A stretch of DNA of 64,000 nt from Aliarcobacter skirrowii CCUG 10374 (GCF_003544835.1 NZ_CP032099.1:1240001-1304000), one strand, 5' to 3'. Counted from the stretch's first letter, positions 16,264-24,751 are shown. Program-made: numbers and translations. The notes: generated by a model not told the origin, from the sequence alone.

Positions 16264-17118
16264 ATGAAAAAAATTTTAATGATTGCACTATTACTTATAC
16301 AATCTGCATATGCATTTAGAGATGAAACATCATTAAGTGATAACAATACAAATCAAGATATGTTTCCATCATCTTTAAATAGTGTTCAAAAAGCTTTTAA
16401 CACATCAAATATGCACGAAAATGTAGCTGTTTATAAATATGAAGATGAGAATACTTATAAAGTTCGACTTAGAACAGCAGTTGAAACAATGTTTGTTTTA
16501 CCACCTGGTGAAAAAATAATTAGCTACTCTTTAGGAGATAGTTTAGTTTTTAAATATAAACCAATTATTGTAAAAAACTATCAAACTGAAAATTTATTTA
16601 CAGTTCGACCTCAAACAGCTGGAGCTGATACAAATTTAATTGTTGTTGGTGCTAGTGGAAAAATTTATAAGTTCTACCTAAGAGCTGACAATCACGATAG
16701 TCCATTTTTACCAATATTTACAATCTATATAAGCAAAGATGGGAAAATACCATCTCCTAAACCACTTAAAACTGATTTTGAAAGTTTAGAAATATCTAGT
16801 GAAAATAAAAAAGAGTTATCTCATTTTTTAAGTAATAAAGTAGAAATGCAAAATGCAAATTTTGGATATATCTCATTAAATGGAAGTGATGATATAAAGC
16901 CTGATACAGTTTTTGATGATGGTAAATTCACATATTTCTATTTTAAATCACAAAATGGAAAAATTAAAAATCTACCAGTTGTATATAGAGTAGTTGATGA
17001 TTATGATACTCCAGTTAATTCTAGAATAGAAGGAGATTTTATAATTGCTGAAACATTATCTAAAAGATGGACTTTAAGAAGTGGAACAGCTCATCACTGT
17101 ATAAAAAGAGAAGATTAA
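16264..17118 (+). CDS. virB9: VirB9-type outer-membrane core protein
   Basis: 284 residues with a signal peptide (about 1-17, ending AYAF). The N-terminal domain contains the VirB9 beta pattern. The C-terminal domain carries FDDGKFTYFYF...LPVVYRVVDDYDTPVNSRIEGDFIIAETLSKRWTLRSG, the conserved VirB9/CagX segment. It ends with a cysteine (HHCIKRED) that could bond to the VirB7-like lipoprotein. The start is 3 bp after virB8. Confidence 0.88.
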   Translation: MKKILMIALLLIQSAYAFRDETSLSDNNTNQDMFPSSLNSVQKAFNTSNMHENVAVYKYEDENTYKVRLRTAVETMFVLPPGEKIISYSLGDSLVFKYKPIIVKNYQTENLFTVRPQTAGADTNLIVVGASGKIYKFYLRADNHDSPFLPIFTIYISKDGKIPSPKPLKTDFESLEISSENKKELSHFLSNKVEMQNANFGYISLNGSDDIKPDTVFDDGKFTYFYFKSQNGKIKNLPVVYRVVDDYDTPVNSRIEGDFIIAETLSKRWTLRSGTAHHCIKRED

Positions 17119-17119
17119 A

Positions 17120-18196
17120 ATGAAATCTAAAATTAGAAATTTCAATAAAAACTCTTTAGATAAAAAGAAATTAATCTTAATTGCAATAGTTGTTTTAGCT
17201 TCTATTGCAATAATTGCATTTATAATCAAATTAGCTTTTTTTAATAAAGTAATAGAAGATGATTTAAATGTTTATAGTGAAATAGATCCATCTTTTTTTA
17301 GTCAAATAGAAGAGCCTCCACCTCCTCCTAAAGTTGAAAAACCTAAGCCAGTTAAAAAGGTGGTGAAAAAAGCTCCACCTCCTCCACCACCTCCTCCAAG
17401 AGATGTATTTGTTCAAAATCAAATTATCTCTAATCCAAACAAAGAACTAATTGATAAAATCAATAAGCAAAGGTTTAAAAGTGGTAAAACTATGGCTTTA
17501 ACACAAAATGAAAAAGGTTATGGATTTACACGAATGGAAGGTCACTATAAAATTGATACAGATAAAGCTAGTGAGAGTGTATATCTAAATAGAGTTATTA
17601 CAGCTGATAGAATGATACCAGCTCTTTTAATAAATGAACTTGTTTCTGATATTGAAGGTAAATTAACAGCACAAATTGAAGATGATATTTACGGATTCCA
17701 TGGTAGAGATATTTTAATTCCAAAAGGTTCAAAAGCAGTTGGGAGATATTTACCTCTTCAAAGAATAGGAGATGAGAGATTAATAGCTACATGGGATAGA
17801 ATAATTACTCCTGAAGGAGTAAATATTAATTTAAAAGATTCACAATTGGCTGATACAATGGGAAGAAGTGGTGGTTATGGAGAGATTGATAGAAGGCTTT
17901 CAGAAAGATATGGTCTATCAATTTTACTATCAACTATTAATGCAGCTGTTGGGTATGCAATTAGTAAACAATCAAGTGATCCAAATCAAGCTTACACTGC
18001 AACTACTTATACAAATGGTATTGCTGAAGTTTCTGGACAAATTTTAAAGGAGCAATTAAATGTAAAACCTAGAATAACAATGAGAGCTGGAACTAGAATT
18101 TTTATAAATCCAGTTCATGACATATATTTTCCTATGAATTCAAGTGGTACGGTCTTGCCAAGTCCATATTACAACGAAAAAGGAGATAGAAAATGA
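17120..18196 (+). CDS. virB10: VirB10/TrbI-type protein
   Basis: 358 residues. Basic cytoplasmic start, one membrane helix (about 18-36), then a proline-rich spacer (PPPPPKVEKPKPVKK and a second proline run near residue 88) that would reach across the periplasm. The C-terminal TrbI domain includes LLINELVSDIEGKLTAQIEDDIYG, LIPKGSKAVGRY, RLIATWDRIITPEG and the end segment with AGTRIFINPVHDIYF. It spans both membranes in the core complex. The gene overlaps the next by 4 bases (ATGA). Confidence 0.9.
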   Translation: MKSKIRNFNKNSLDKKKLILIAIVVLASIAIIAFIIKLAFFNKVIEDDLNVYSEIDPSFFSQIEEPPPPPKVEKPKPVKKVVKKAPPPPPPPPRDVFVQNQIISNPNKELIDKINKQRFKSGKTMALTQNEKGYGFTRMEGHYKIDTDKASESVYLNRVITADRMIPALLINELVSDIEGKLTAQIEDDIYGFHGRDILIPKGSKAVGRYLPLQRIGDERLIATWDRIITPEGVNINLKDSQLADTMGRSGGYGEIDRRLSERYGLSILLSTINAAVGYAISKQSSDPNQAYTATTYTNGIAEVSGQILKEQLNVKPRITMRAGTRIFINPVHDIYFPMNSSGTVLPSPYYNEKGDRK

Positions 18197-20769
18197 AAAA
18201 AATTATTGTACTAATTTTTTTAGTTTTTGTTTTTGCAAATGCAAACAATAATATTATACAACTTAGATTAATTGATAGTGTTTCTATTAATAAATCAAAA
18301 GTTGCTAGAGCTAATTTTGCTTCTTTAGGAAATAATGCTAGTTCTGAATTTAGAAGAGCAATTTTTCAAGGAAATATTAACTATGAAAAACTAAGTAATG
18401 GTGAAACTAGAACAACTATAGTATGGTCAACTGTAAGAGATGGTCAAAAAAGTGCAAATGTACCTCCATTTTTAACAAAAGTATCATCAAGAGCAACTTC
18501 TATTGCTGGAGGTACTGTTGTAAAAGCTGTTGGAAACACTGAAGAGCTTACAAATGCAATTAGAAATATGGATAATGATAGCTCTTTTAGTGATACAGTT
18601 AAAGATTTAACAAGTGGTAATGAAGAAAACTTAGCTGATGGTGGTTTTGGTAATAATTCTGCTAATAGCTCTGAATCAAATGACTCTAGCTCTAGTGGAA
18701 ACTCATCTAGTGGATGGGGTGGTGGAAGCTCTGGAGGTGGTTCAAGTGGTGGAAGCGGTAGCTCTGGAAGTGGTTCAAGTGGAGGAGGTAATACAACTCC
18801 ACCTGTAGTTATTCCAGATAGTGGAAACAATGGTGGTTCTAATAGTGGGGGTGGTTCAAGTGGTGGTTCTAATAATGATAGTTCAACAAGATATAGTAAA
18901 TGTCCACCAATAATAGAAAATGGAATATATACAGTTACTGAATATATTGATGGTTCTTGTGTACCTACAAATATGTCAAGTAGCATATATACAACTGCTC
19001 AAGGTTGCCCTCAAGAATTAGATTTTGATAAAAATATTGCAAGAATAAGTACTAGAACTTATGCTATGCCTATGGGAGTAGAAATTTTAGTTACTCCTTG
19101 TCAAAAAACTGATAAAACTGCCAATTTGGTTGAAACTCATAATGGTTGCGAATGGAAAGCAAATCTTGATAATGAAACAGCAAACTTACAGAAAAGATAT
19201 TTTTTTCACTACAACAGTGAACCTGTATATGTAACACAGTGTGTAAACAGTAATAAAACTGCTCCTATAGAGCAATTTAAAGGTGATTTAGGTTGCCAAC
19301 CTATTATTGACTGGACTGGTGGAACTTATCAAGAAACTGCTAGTGAAAATGGACTTTGTCGTCCTTTCAAAGATATGCAAAAAATCTATTATGATGAAGA
19401 GCAATGTCAACCTTTTGTTGATTTTGAAAAAGGTTATGTAACTATTGCAACAATACCTTATGTAAATCAAGAAACTGGTAGAAAATATATTGGAGCTTGT
19501 CAAAAAACAAATAAAACAGAAAGTATCAAATGGACAAATGAAACTTGTTCTAATGTTATTGATAGAAAAAGAAAAATTGGTATAGAGCAACATAGAGCAT
19601 TTTACACTCAAAACGGTCAAAAAAAATGGTTAAATGAGTGTGGAAATAGTGAAAATACTTTTGAGCTACTTTTATTTAAAGAATATGATCAAGCTTGTAA
19701 AAATAAAATTGATTATGTAAATAAAGAAGTATATGAAAACTATAGAACCCTAACTAGGCTAGATGATAAAGTGATTGAAGTTGAAGGATGTAAATATGAA
19801 GATGAAAGACAAGAGCTAAAATCTACTTATGAAGGGTGTAAAAAAAGACACGATTTTCAAAATAAAAAATCTTATGAACAAGAAAGATTTTATTTTATGA
19901 AAGATGGAGATAGACAATATGTAAGTGAATGTAGAGATAGTAATATTGTTTATAATCACTACAACACAAGAGCAACTTGTGATATAGTTAATTCTGTTGG
20001 AAAAGTAATTGTTTTTGAGAGAAATGCAATCAATTTATATGATGACACTATTGAATATATTAGCGAATGCCGTCCAATTAGTGATGAAATTAAAGTTGAG
20101 CAAGAGTTTGTAGGTTATGAACACGATTTTAATCACGGACAATCTTATAGACTTGTAAGAGATTATTATATAGACCCAGTTACTCACGATAGAAAATATC
20201 TAACAAACGCCGTAAGAGATAATAAAAATTTTCCACACATTAAAGAAGCTGGAAATTGGGAACACAATGATGAATTAAAACATTCAGTTAGAAAATTAAG
20301 AATATCATTTATTGATACGGTTTTAAATAAAAAAATTTATCCAAATGGAGAAGACTTTTTTTATAGCGAACCTGTTGCTTATTCTGTACTTTTCGTTGGA
20401 GAAAAAATTGGAAGTAAATTTTCTGCAACAAGTCCTAATGTAACATTGTCTAATGGTACATACTATTACAATGGAAATGCCATTGACAGAAGTTTAAAAC
20501 AAGCTATTTCACATATACATCAAACTAGCAATAGAAGTGGCTGTGGTTATGAATGGGGTGGTGATGATAGCAGCCATTATCTTATACCTACTGGAATGGG
20601 TGCTTATGGGTTAGGTTGTTATAACGCGGGTTGGAATGGTTCAGGTTATACTTCATCTTATGGTTACCAAACTAATTTAGAAACTATTACAAATATTTCT
20701 GAATATTTAAGAATTGATGGTACAAAACTAACAATTACAAACTCAACAAGATATAGAGCAGTGCCGTGA
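18193..20769 (+). CDS. Secreted cysteine-repeat protein of the T4SS cluster (novel)
   Basis: 858 residues; I do not recognise a family. A signal peptide (about 1-17) precedes an N-terminal domain to about 130. A serine/glycine-rich linker (about 150-232) follows, then about nine repeats of some 37-50 residues (about 236-632), most with two cysteines, in the pattern C-x3-D...Y...Y-x-C followed by a threonine/lysine-rich stretch. The C-terminal 220 residues are rich in glycine, tyrosine and histidine (SGCGYEWGG near 780). Paired cysteines imply disulfide-bonded modules in the periplasm or outside the cell. It overlaps virB10 by 4 bases and virB11 by 1, so it is an integral operon member, perhaps a pilus-tip adhesin or exclusion protein. 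Confidence 0.7.
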   Translation: MKKIIVLIFLVFVFANANNNIIQLRLIDSVSINKSKVARANFASLGNNASSEFRRAIFQGNINYEKLSNGETRTTIVWSTVRDGQKSANVPPFLTKVSSRATSIAGGTVVKAVGNTEELTNAIRNMDNDSSFSDTVKDLTSGNEENLADGGFGNNSANSSESNDSSSSGNSSSGWGGGSSGGGSSGGSGSSGSGSSGGGNTTPPVVIPDSGNNGGSNSGGGSSGGSNNDSSTRYSKCPPIIENGIYTVTEYIDGSCVPTNMSSSIYTTAQGCPQELDFDKNIARISTRTYAMPMGVEILVTPCQKTDKTANLVETHNGCEWKANLDNETANLQKRYFFHYNSEPVYVTQCVNSNKTAPIEQFKGDLGCQPIIDWTGGTYQETASENGLCRPFKDMQKIYYDEEQCQPFVDFEKGYVTIATIPYVNQETGRKYIGACQKTNKTESIKWTNETCSNVIDRKRKIGIEQHRAFYTQNGQKKWLNECGNSENTFELLLFKEYDQACKNKIDYVNKEVYENYRTLTRLDDKVIEVEGCKYEDERQELKSTYEGCKKRHDFQNKKSYEQERFYFMKDGDRQYVSECRDSNIVYNHYNTRATCDIVNSVGKVIVFERNAINLYDDTIEYISECRPISDEIKVEQEFVGYEHDFNHGQSYRLVRDYYIDPVTHDRKYLTNAVRDNKNFPHIKEAGNWEHNDELKHSVRKLRISFIDTVLNKKIYPNGEDFFYSEPVAYSVLFVGEKIGSKFSATSPNVTLSNGTYYYNGNAIDRSLKQAISHIHQTSNRSGCGYEWGGDDSSHYLIPTGMGAYGLGCYNAGWNGSGYTSSYGYQTNLETITNISEYLRIDGTKLTITNSTRYRAVP

Positions 20770-21662
20770 TGAAAACTCATATTTTAATGCAAAGAACTCT
20801 AGAACCACTAGAAAAATATTTAAATACAAAAGGGCTTGTTGAAGTAATCATCAACAAGCCAGGAGAAATAATATTAGAAACAAAAAATGGATTTAAATAT
20901 ATTCAAGACAACTCTTTAACTCTTGAATATTTAGAAGGTTTCGCTCAACAATTAGCAACAACTGTAAACCAAAAATTTGGTGAATATCATCCCATATTAT
21001 CTTGTACTTTGCCTATATACAACTATAGAACTCAAATTATGGGTAAAAGTGTTGTAGATACAAATTTTGCTATGGCTATAAGATGTGCTAGTGCAAATAT
21101 ATATGCTCTTGAAACTTGGTTTGATGAAAAAGAGATAAGTATTTTAAAAAATGCAATATTAACTAAAAAAAATATCTTAATTGCTGGAGGAACTTCTAGT
21201 GGTAAAACTACTTTTTTAAACTCTATATTATCATTAGTACCACATGAAGAAAGAATTTTAACTATTGAAGATGCTAAAGAGCTTGAACTTCCACAACCAA
21301 ATGTAACAAGGTTATTAAAAAGTAAAATGGGAACAGATATAGCAAAAACAACTTATGCTCATCTAATAAATAGTGCAGTTAGATTAAGACCTGATAGAAT
21401 TATTTTAGGTGAGTTAGATATTGACAACACTTTACCTTTTCTAAGAGTTTTAAATACTGGACATGGAGGAAGTATGGCTACACTTCATGCAGATAGTGTA
21501 GATAAATCAATTGAAGCACTAATTATGAATATTTCATTAGCTGGAGCTGGAGGAAATGAAAGAGCTATAGAGAAATATATCTTAAATGCTCTTGATATTA
21601 TTGTTCATCTAAAAAGAATAGATAGAGTTACATATAAAGCAACTTTAAAGGAGTTAAACTAA
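20769..21662 (+). CDS. virB11: VirB11-type secretion ATPase
   Basis: 297 residues from ATG at 20769, which overlaps the previous stop (TGATG); a GTG one codon earlier is also in frame. Walker A is GGTSSGKTT near residue 142, then LTIEDAKELELP, the Asp/arginine segment RLRPDRIILGELD, and the His box TGHGGSMATLHADS. These are the hallmarks of the VirB11/PulE family, a hexameric cytoplasmic ATPase that switches the system between pilus building and DNA transfer. All motifs are intact. Confidence 0.93.
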   Translation: MKTHILMQRTLEPLEKYLNTKGLVEVIINKPGEIILETKNGFKYIQDNSLTLEYLEGFAQQLATTVNQKFGEYHPILSCTLPIYNYRTQIMGKSVVDTNFAMAIRCASANIYALETWFDEKEISILKNAILTKKNILIAGGTSSGKTTFLNSILSLVPHEERILTIEDAKELELPQPNVTRLLKSKMGTDIAKTTYAHLINSAVRLRPDRIILGELDIDNTLPFLRVLNTGHGGSMATLHADSVDKSIEALIMNISLAGAGGNERAIEKYILNALDIIVHLKRIDRVTYKATLKELN

Positions 21663-21663
21663 T

Positions 21664-23289
21664 ATGAAAATATTATTATCAATCATAGCAATAATGTTTT
21701 TGATGATTGCCATATTATTTTTTGGATTATATCATCAATTTGGAAGTATAAACAATATTCCAAATTTTGAAACAATACTATATCTTTTAAAATCACAACA
21801 TCCAAAATATCCAGATTCTATTATGATATTAACTGTATATATTATTGCAACTATATTTTTACCTATACTATTTATTGTTAGTTTATTTAAATATAAACAT
21901 AATAATGAATATGGATATGCAAGATATGCAACTTTTGATGATATAAAAAAATTCAAATTAAATTCAAAAAGCGGGATAATATTGGGTCAAAGAGGAACTA
22001 GACTTTTAAGAAGTCAAGAGCCTCTAAGTACACTTTGTGTTGCTCCTCCAGGAACTGGAAAATCTGCTGGTTTTACTATTCCAAATGCTTTAGCTTATGA
22101 GCAATCACTATTTGTTCTTGATATAAAAGGTGAGATTAGTGAAAAAACAGCTGCTTATAGAAGTAACTTTTCAAAAATAATTATTTTTGATCCAGCAAAT
22201 AAAGAAAATAAAACTGGTTTTAATCCATTTGATAAGAGCATTATAAAAAACTTTGATCAAAATGAAATAAATCAACATGTTCTTCAAATTGCTGAATTGA
22301 TTTTTCAAAATAGCAAAGTTTCAAATTCAGATATGAGCCATTGGTATTTAGAATCTAAAAATCTTTTTGTTTTCATAGCTATTTATTTGATATTTATTTC
22401 ACAAAAAAGCAATACTTTAATCTCTATTCCAGGAATAAGAAGCTTTGCTCTTTCTAGTCAAAATCTCAAAGAACATATTTTTGAAATTTTGGAAGAAAAT
22501 CAAGATTTACCACAACTTGCAAGAGAATTAGGAAATGCTTTAATTCAAAAAGCAGAAAAAGAGTTTTCTGGTCTTTTTTCAACTTTTCAAACAAAACTAC
22601 TTGTTTTCCAAGATGATTATGTTGCTAAATCTTTCTCTTTTAATTCATTTACTCCAGAACAATTTAGAGAAGAAAATATATCTTTTTATTTTAAAATTAA
22701 AGAAATAGATGCTGAAAGATTAGCACCTTTAGTAAGATTAACTTTAGATTTTTTTGTAAAAACATTACTAAAAAAAGAGAAGAAAAAAGATGATTTAAAC
22801 ATATTATTTTTACTAGATGAATTTCCAAGATTTGGAAGTATCCCAATATTATTAAAACTTCCAGCTATTGGAAGAAGTTATGGTTTACTAGCTATGTTTT
22901 TCTTTCAATCAAATGGACAAATAGCTGAAATATATCAAAGGCATGGAATGGAAGAACTAGATGCTACAACAGCTTATAAAATCATTTTAACACAAAATGA
23001 AGCTCAAACTGCAAAATCATTTTCTGATAGCATAGGAAACACAACTAGATTAATTAAAAAAGGTACAAGTAAAAGTAAAAATAATGATTTCTTTAGTTCT
23101 AATAGTGGTTCAAGCTCATCAAATGAAAATTTAGAAGGAGTTCCTCTTATAAGAACTGATGAACTATTATCTTTACCATTTGGTGAAATAATAGTATTAG
23201 TGCAAGGTTTTAGAAATATACCTATAAAAGCTAAAACACCATTTTGGTTTAAAAATCCACAAATGCTTGAAGCTGTAGAAAAGATATAA
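21664..23289 (+). CDS. virD4: VirD4/TraG-type coupling protein
   Basis: 541 residues. Two membrane helices (about 3-25 and 53-75), then the nucleotide-binding domain with Walker A APPGTGKSAG near 130 and Walker B ILFLLDEFPRFG near 382. The TraG/VirD4 segments FVLDIKGEI and SLPFGEIIVLVQGFRNIPIKAKTPFWF are present. It brings the relaxosome to the secretion channel, so a coupling protein without a visible relaxase in the window is notable. It closes the rightward operon; the next feature is the promoter of the right small RNA. Confidence 0.92.
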   Translation: MKILLSIIAIMFLMIAILFFGLYHQFGSINNIPNFETILYLLKSQHPKYPDSIMILTVYIIATIFLPILFIVSLFKYKHNNEYGYARYATFDDIKKFKLNSKSGIILGQRGTRLLRSQEPLSTLCVAPPGTGKSAGFTIPNALAYEQSLFVLDIKGEISEKTAAYRSNFSKIIIFDPANKENKTGFNPFDKSIIKNFDQNEINQHVLQIAELIFQNSKVSNSDMSHWYLESKNLFVFIAIYLIFISQKSNTLISIPGIRSFALSSQNLKEHIFEILEENQDLPQLARELGNALIQKAEKEFSGLFSTFQTKLLVFQDDYVAKSFSFNSFTPEQFREENISFYFKIKEIDAERLAPLVRLTLDFFVKTLLKKEKKKDDLNILFLLDEFPRFGSIPILLKLPAIGRSYGLLAMFFFQSNGQIAEIYQRHGMEELDATTAYKIILTQNEAQTAKSFSDSIGNTTRLIKKGTSKSKNNDFFSSNSGSSSSNENLEGVPLIRTDELLSLPFGEIIVLVQGFRNIPIKAKTPFWFKNPQMLEAVEKI

Positions 23290-23301
23290 TAATAAAAAAT
23301 A

Positions 23302-23330
23302 TTGACAACTATTTTTAATTCTTGTATAAT
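23302..23330 (+). promoter_or_regulatory. Consensus sigma-70 promoter TTGACA-17-TATAAT
   Basis: TTGACA at 23302-23307 and TATAAT at 23325-23330 with a 17-bp spacer, 12 bp after the virD4 stop. It would start a rightward RNA near 23337 that ends at the terminator 23390-23423. It is the second perfect consensus promoter in the element. Confidence 0.72.
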
Positions 23331-23336
23331 TTCACC

Positions 23337-23423
23337 GTTAAGAGAATGTAAAAATAACTTAAGTGGGCTGATAATCCACGAAGTCGTGTAAAGGTAGAGC
23401 TTTTTAGCTTTACCTTTTTTTTT
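23337..23423 (+). ncRNA. Candidate small RNA, right paralogue
   Basis: About 87 nt between a consensus promoter and a strong terminator, with no usable reading frame. It holds a GTGG-9 nt-CCAC hairpin near 23363-23379, an overlapping CACGA-AG-TCGTG palindrome, and the terminator stem. Its 3' half and about 15 nt beyond match the leftward RNA at 7338-7437, so the two point outward from the replication/transfer block. Functions to consider are antisense control of plasmid copy number or transfer, and insulation of the operon. Confidence 0.62.
23390..23423 (+). terminator. Rho-independent terminator of the right small RNA
   Basis: AAAGGTAGAGC at 23390-23400 pairs with GCTTTACCTTT at 23407-23417 (10 of 11 pairs), followed by T residues to 23423. 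It also stops read-through from the virB/virD4 operon. Confidence 0.82.
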
Positions 23424-23537
23424 GCGGGTAGTGTAGCAATTTAAAGGGTGGGAGCGACTTTAAAAGGGGTTACCTTGCATTCTCTTATAGTGGTAATAGT
23501 TTTAATATGTATAGTATTTATTACTAGAGCATATTAA

Positions 23538-23566
23538 TAAAAAGGATAGGACTTATCACCCTATCC
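23538..23566 (-). terminator. Terminator of the MobC-like gene
   Basis: On the minus strand GGATAGG (23560-23566) pairs with CCTATCC (23544-23550) around a 9-nt loop, followed by TTTTTATT. It lies 21 bp past the stop of the leftward gene at 23587-24159. The same hairpin contains TATCCTGT at 23562-23569 on the plus strand, which resembles an IncP-type nic core. Confidence 0.65.
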
Positions 23567-23586
23567 TGTTACCACTACTTATAAAA

Positions 23587-24159
23587 TCAATTTTTCCTCT
23601 TTTTTAGTAGCTTATCTAAAGTTTTAATAATCTCATTATTTTGTTTTATAAGATATTTTACTTCTGGAATTAAATTCTCTCTATTTGACAAATCTCTTTC
23701 TATCCATTTGCTTGGGTGTTCTCCACTATTATAAGCTTTAAGAGTTTGATTTATATTTGAAGTTAAATTTGCAACTGCTTGTCTAGTTCTTGCTGTATCT
23801 AATCTTATTTTACTTAGCTCATCAATTTCAATTTTATAATCTTCAGATAAACTAGATTTTAATCTTTCTCTTGCAAAAGAAGATAAATTTTCATAGCCCT
23901 CTTCCAAAGCTTTCTTTGTAAATAATATTTTATCTTCCAAGCTAATTCTAACTTCAATTTTACTGTTTCTAATTTCATTTGGATTTGATTTAATTTGTAC
24001 GTTATTTAATTGGCTTCTATAATTTTCTGAAAAATCTTTTTTCATTCTAGCTCTGAAAAATTCTGAGAATGTTTTATAGCCCTCTTTTTTTGCAATTTTA
24101 TATAACTCTTCTTTTTCTTCTAAATCTTCCAATCTTATTTTAATTACAACTTCTTTCAT
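23587..24159 (-). CDS. MobC-like relaxosome accessory protein with duplicated RHH-like domain
   Basis: 190 residues. Two tandem segments share the pattern (V/I)xIRLE...EELYKIAKKEGYKTFSEFFRARMKKDFSENY and VRISLEDKILFTKKALEEGYENLSSFARERLKSSLSEDY, i.e. two ribbon-helix-helix-like units in one chain. The C-terminus (TRQAVANLTSNINQTLKAYN...LIKQNNEIIKTLDKLL) resembles the N-L-N-Q-x-x-(K/R) tail of MobC proteins. Such proteins open oriT for a MOBP relaxase. A probable oriT lies 70 bp upstream of its start. The relaxase that would normally follow is absent from the window. Confidence 0.65.
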   Translation of the reverse strand: MKEVVIKIRLEDLEEKEELYKIAKKEGYKTFSEFFRARMKKDFSENYRSQLNNVQIKSNPNEIRNSKIEVRISLEDKILFTKKALEEGYENLSSFARERLKSSLSEDYKIEIDELSKIRLDTARTRQAVANLTSNINQTLKAYNSGEHPSKWIERDLSNRENLIPEVKYLIKQNNEIIKTLDKLLKKRKN

Positions 24160-24200
24160 TTTATGCCTTTTTCTTTATTTTAACATATCATTTTTAAAAA

Positions 24201-24235
24201 AGGATACAAAGTAAGACAATAAACAGTATCCTGCC
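24201..24235 (+). other. Candidate oriT with IncP-type nic core
   Basis: Inverted arms AGGATAC (24201-24207) and GTATCCT (24226-24232) run directly into TATCCTGCC, whose first eight bases match the YATCCTG|Y nic consensus of the RP4/MOBP family; cleavage would fall after G24233. It lies just upstream of the MobC-like gene and next to the iterons. Arms are shorter than RP4's and the distance from arm to nic differs. The match is by motif; cleavage is inferred. Confidence 0.5.
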
Positions 24236-24289
24236 TCTCTTATTTTCTTTCTTTTTTTTACAAATTGACAAATTTGGAAAAAAAACGGC

Positions 24290-24394
24290 TCTTTTTGTGG
24301 TTGCTGTATCTTTTTTGACGGTTGCTCCTCTTTTTTTTGTGGTTGTTGGTGTTTATTCTATGGTTGCTATCTCTTTTTTTATGGTTGCAGTAGA
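24290..24394 (+). repeat. Iteron array: five direct repeats of exactly 21 bp (candidate oriV)
   Basis: The core GGTTGC (GGTTGT in the third copy) starts at 24299, 24320, 24341, 24362 and 24383, exactly 21 bp apart, each preceded by a T-run and TG, TA or AC-type bases. Back-to-back units of about two helical turns are typical of iterons bound by plasmid initiators. An AT-rich tract follows on the right, as expected of a melting region. The likely ligand is the initiator-like protein encoded at 8627-9724. A regulatory array is an alternative. Confidence 0.75.
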
Positions 24395-24607
24395 TTTTAA
24401 AGTTTATTTAGTTATTTATAATTACTAATTCAATTATAAAGTACGATATAAAATAGTATATATAATTAATTTATATATTTGATAATAGCTGAAATAAATA
24501 ATTTTATTAAATATAAAGAGACACCTGTAAGGATACCTAAATAATATTTTTTGCGATTTTAGTTAGAGTTTGTTTATGTCAATACCGATATAATAAGGTT
24601 TATTTAA
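24395..24607. other. AT-rich tract between iterons and tRNA (possible DNA-unwinding region)
   Basis: About 210 bp with no gene. The first 125 bp are almost pure A/T (for example around TATATATAATTAATTTATATA at 24457-24477). TAAGGATACC at 24533 recurs at 7049. Otherwise nothing is recognised. The element's right boundary should lie in or next to this tract, as the tRNA 3' end is the usual integration point. Confidence 0.45.
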
Positions 24608-24683
24608 TGGCGACCCCAGCATGATTCGAACACGCGTCATTAGGAGGAAATCCTAAGGTCCTTGGCCACTAGACGACAGGGTC
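24608..24683 (-). tRNA. tRNA-Glu (anticodon UUC)
   Basis: On the minus strand the sequence folds as a cloverleaf: acceptor GACCCTG with GGGGTC, D arm GTCTAGTGGCCAAGGAC, anticodon stem TTAGG/CCTAA with loop ATTTCCT, T arm GCGTG-TTCGAAT-CATGC, and encoded CCA. Loop position 33 is T and 34-36 are TTC, so it reads glutamate codons; the D arm is also Glu-like. Position 37 is C rather than the usual A and the acceptor end has G-T pairs, so it may be a minor or divergent copy. Its 3' end abuts the accessory element. Confidence 0.75.
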
Positions 24684-24751
24684 ATAAAAAGAATGTTGAT
24701 TATATTTTAGTTTCCGTTTTAGTTTGCTTAAAAACTATAAGTTTATGTGCT

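Noticed and set aside
18444-18986. A 180-codon leftward open frame rich in proline and leucine
   Set aside because: It is the antisense reading of the Ser/Gly linker of the cysteine-repeat protein; no ribosome-binding site and no independent codon pattern.
24290-24394. Possible CRISPR array
   Set aside because: The units are contiguous with an exact 21-bp period and no unique spacers, and no cas gene is near; they fit iterons.
1-24607. A second copy of the tRNA 3' end marking the element's left border
   Set aside because: No stretch matching TGGCGACCCCAGC was noticed by eye anywhere left of the tRNA; the left border is probably outside the window.
24608-24683. tRNA-Arg with anticodon CCU
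   Set aside because: Placing CCT at 34-36 breaks the TTAGG/CCTAA anticodon stem; the 7-base loop with T33 gives UUC, and the D arm is Glu-like.
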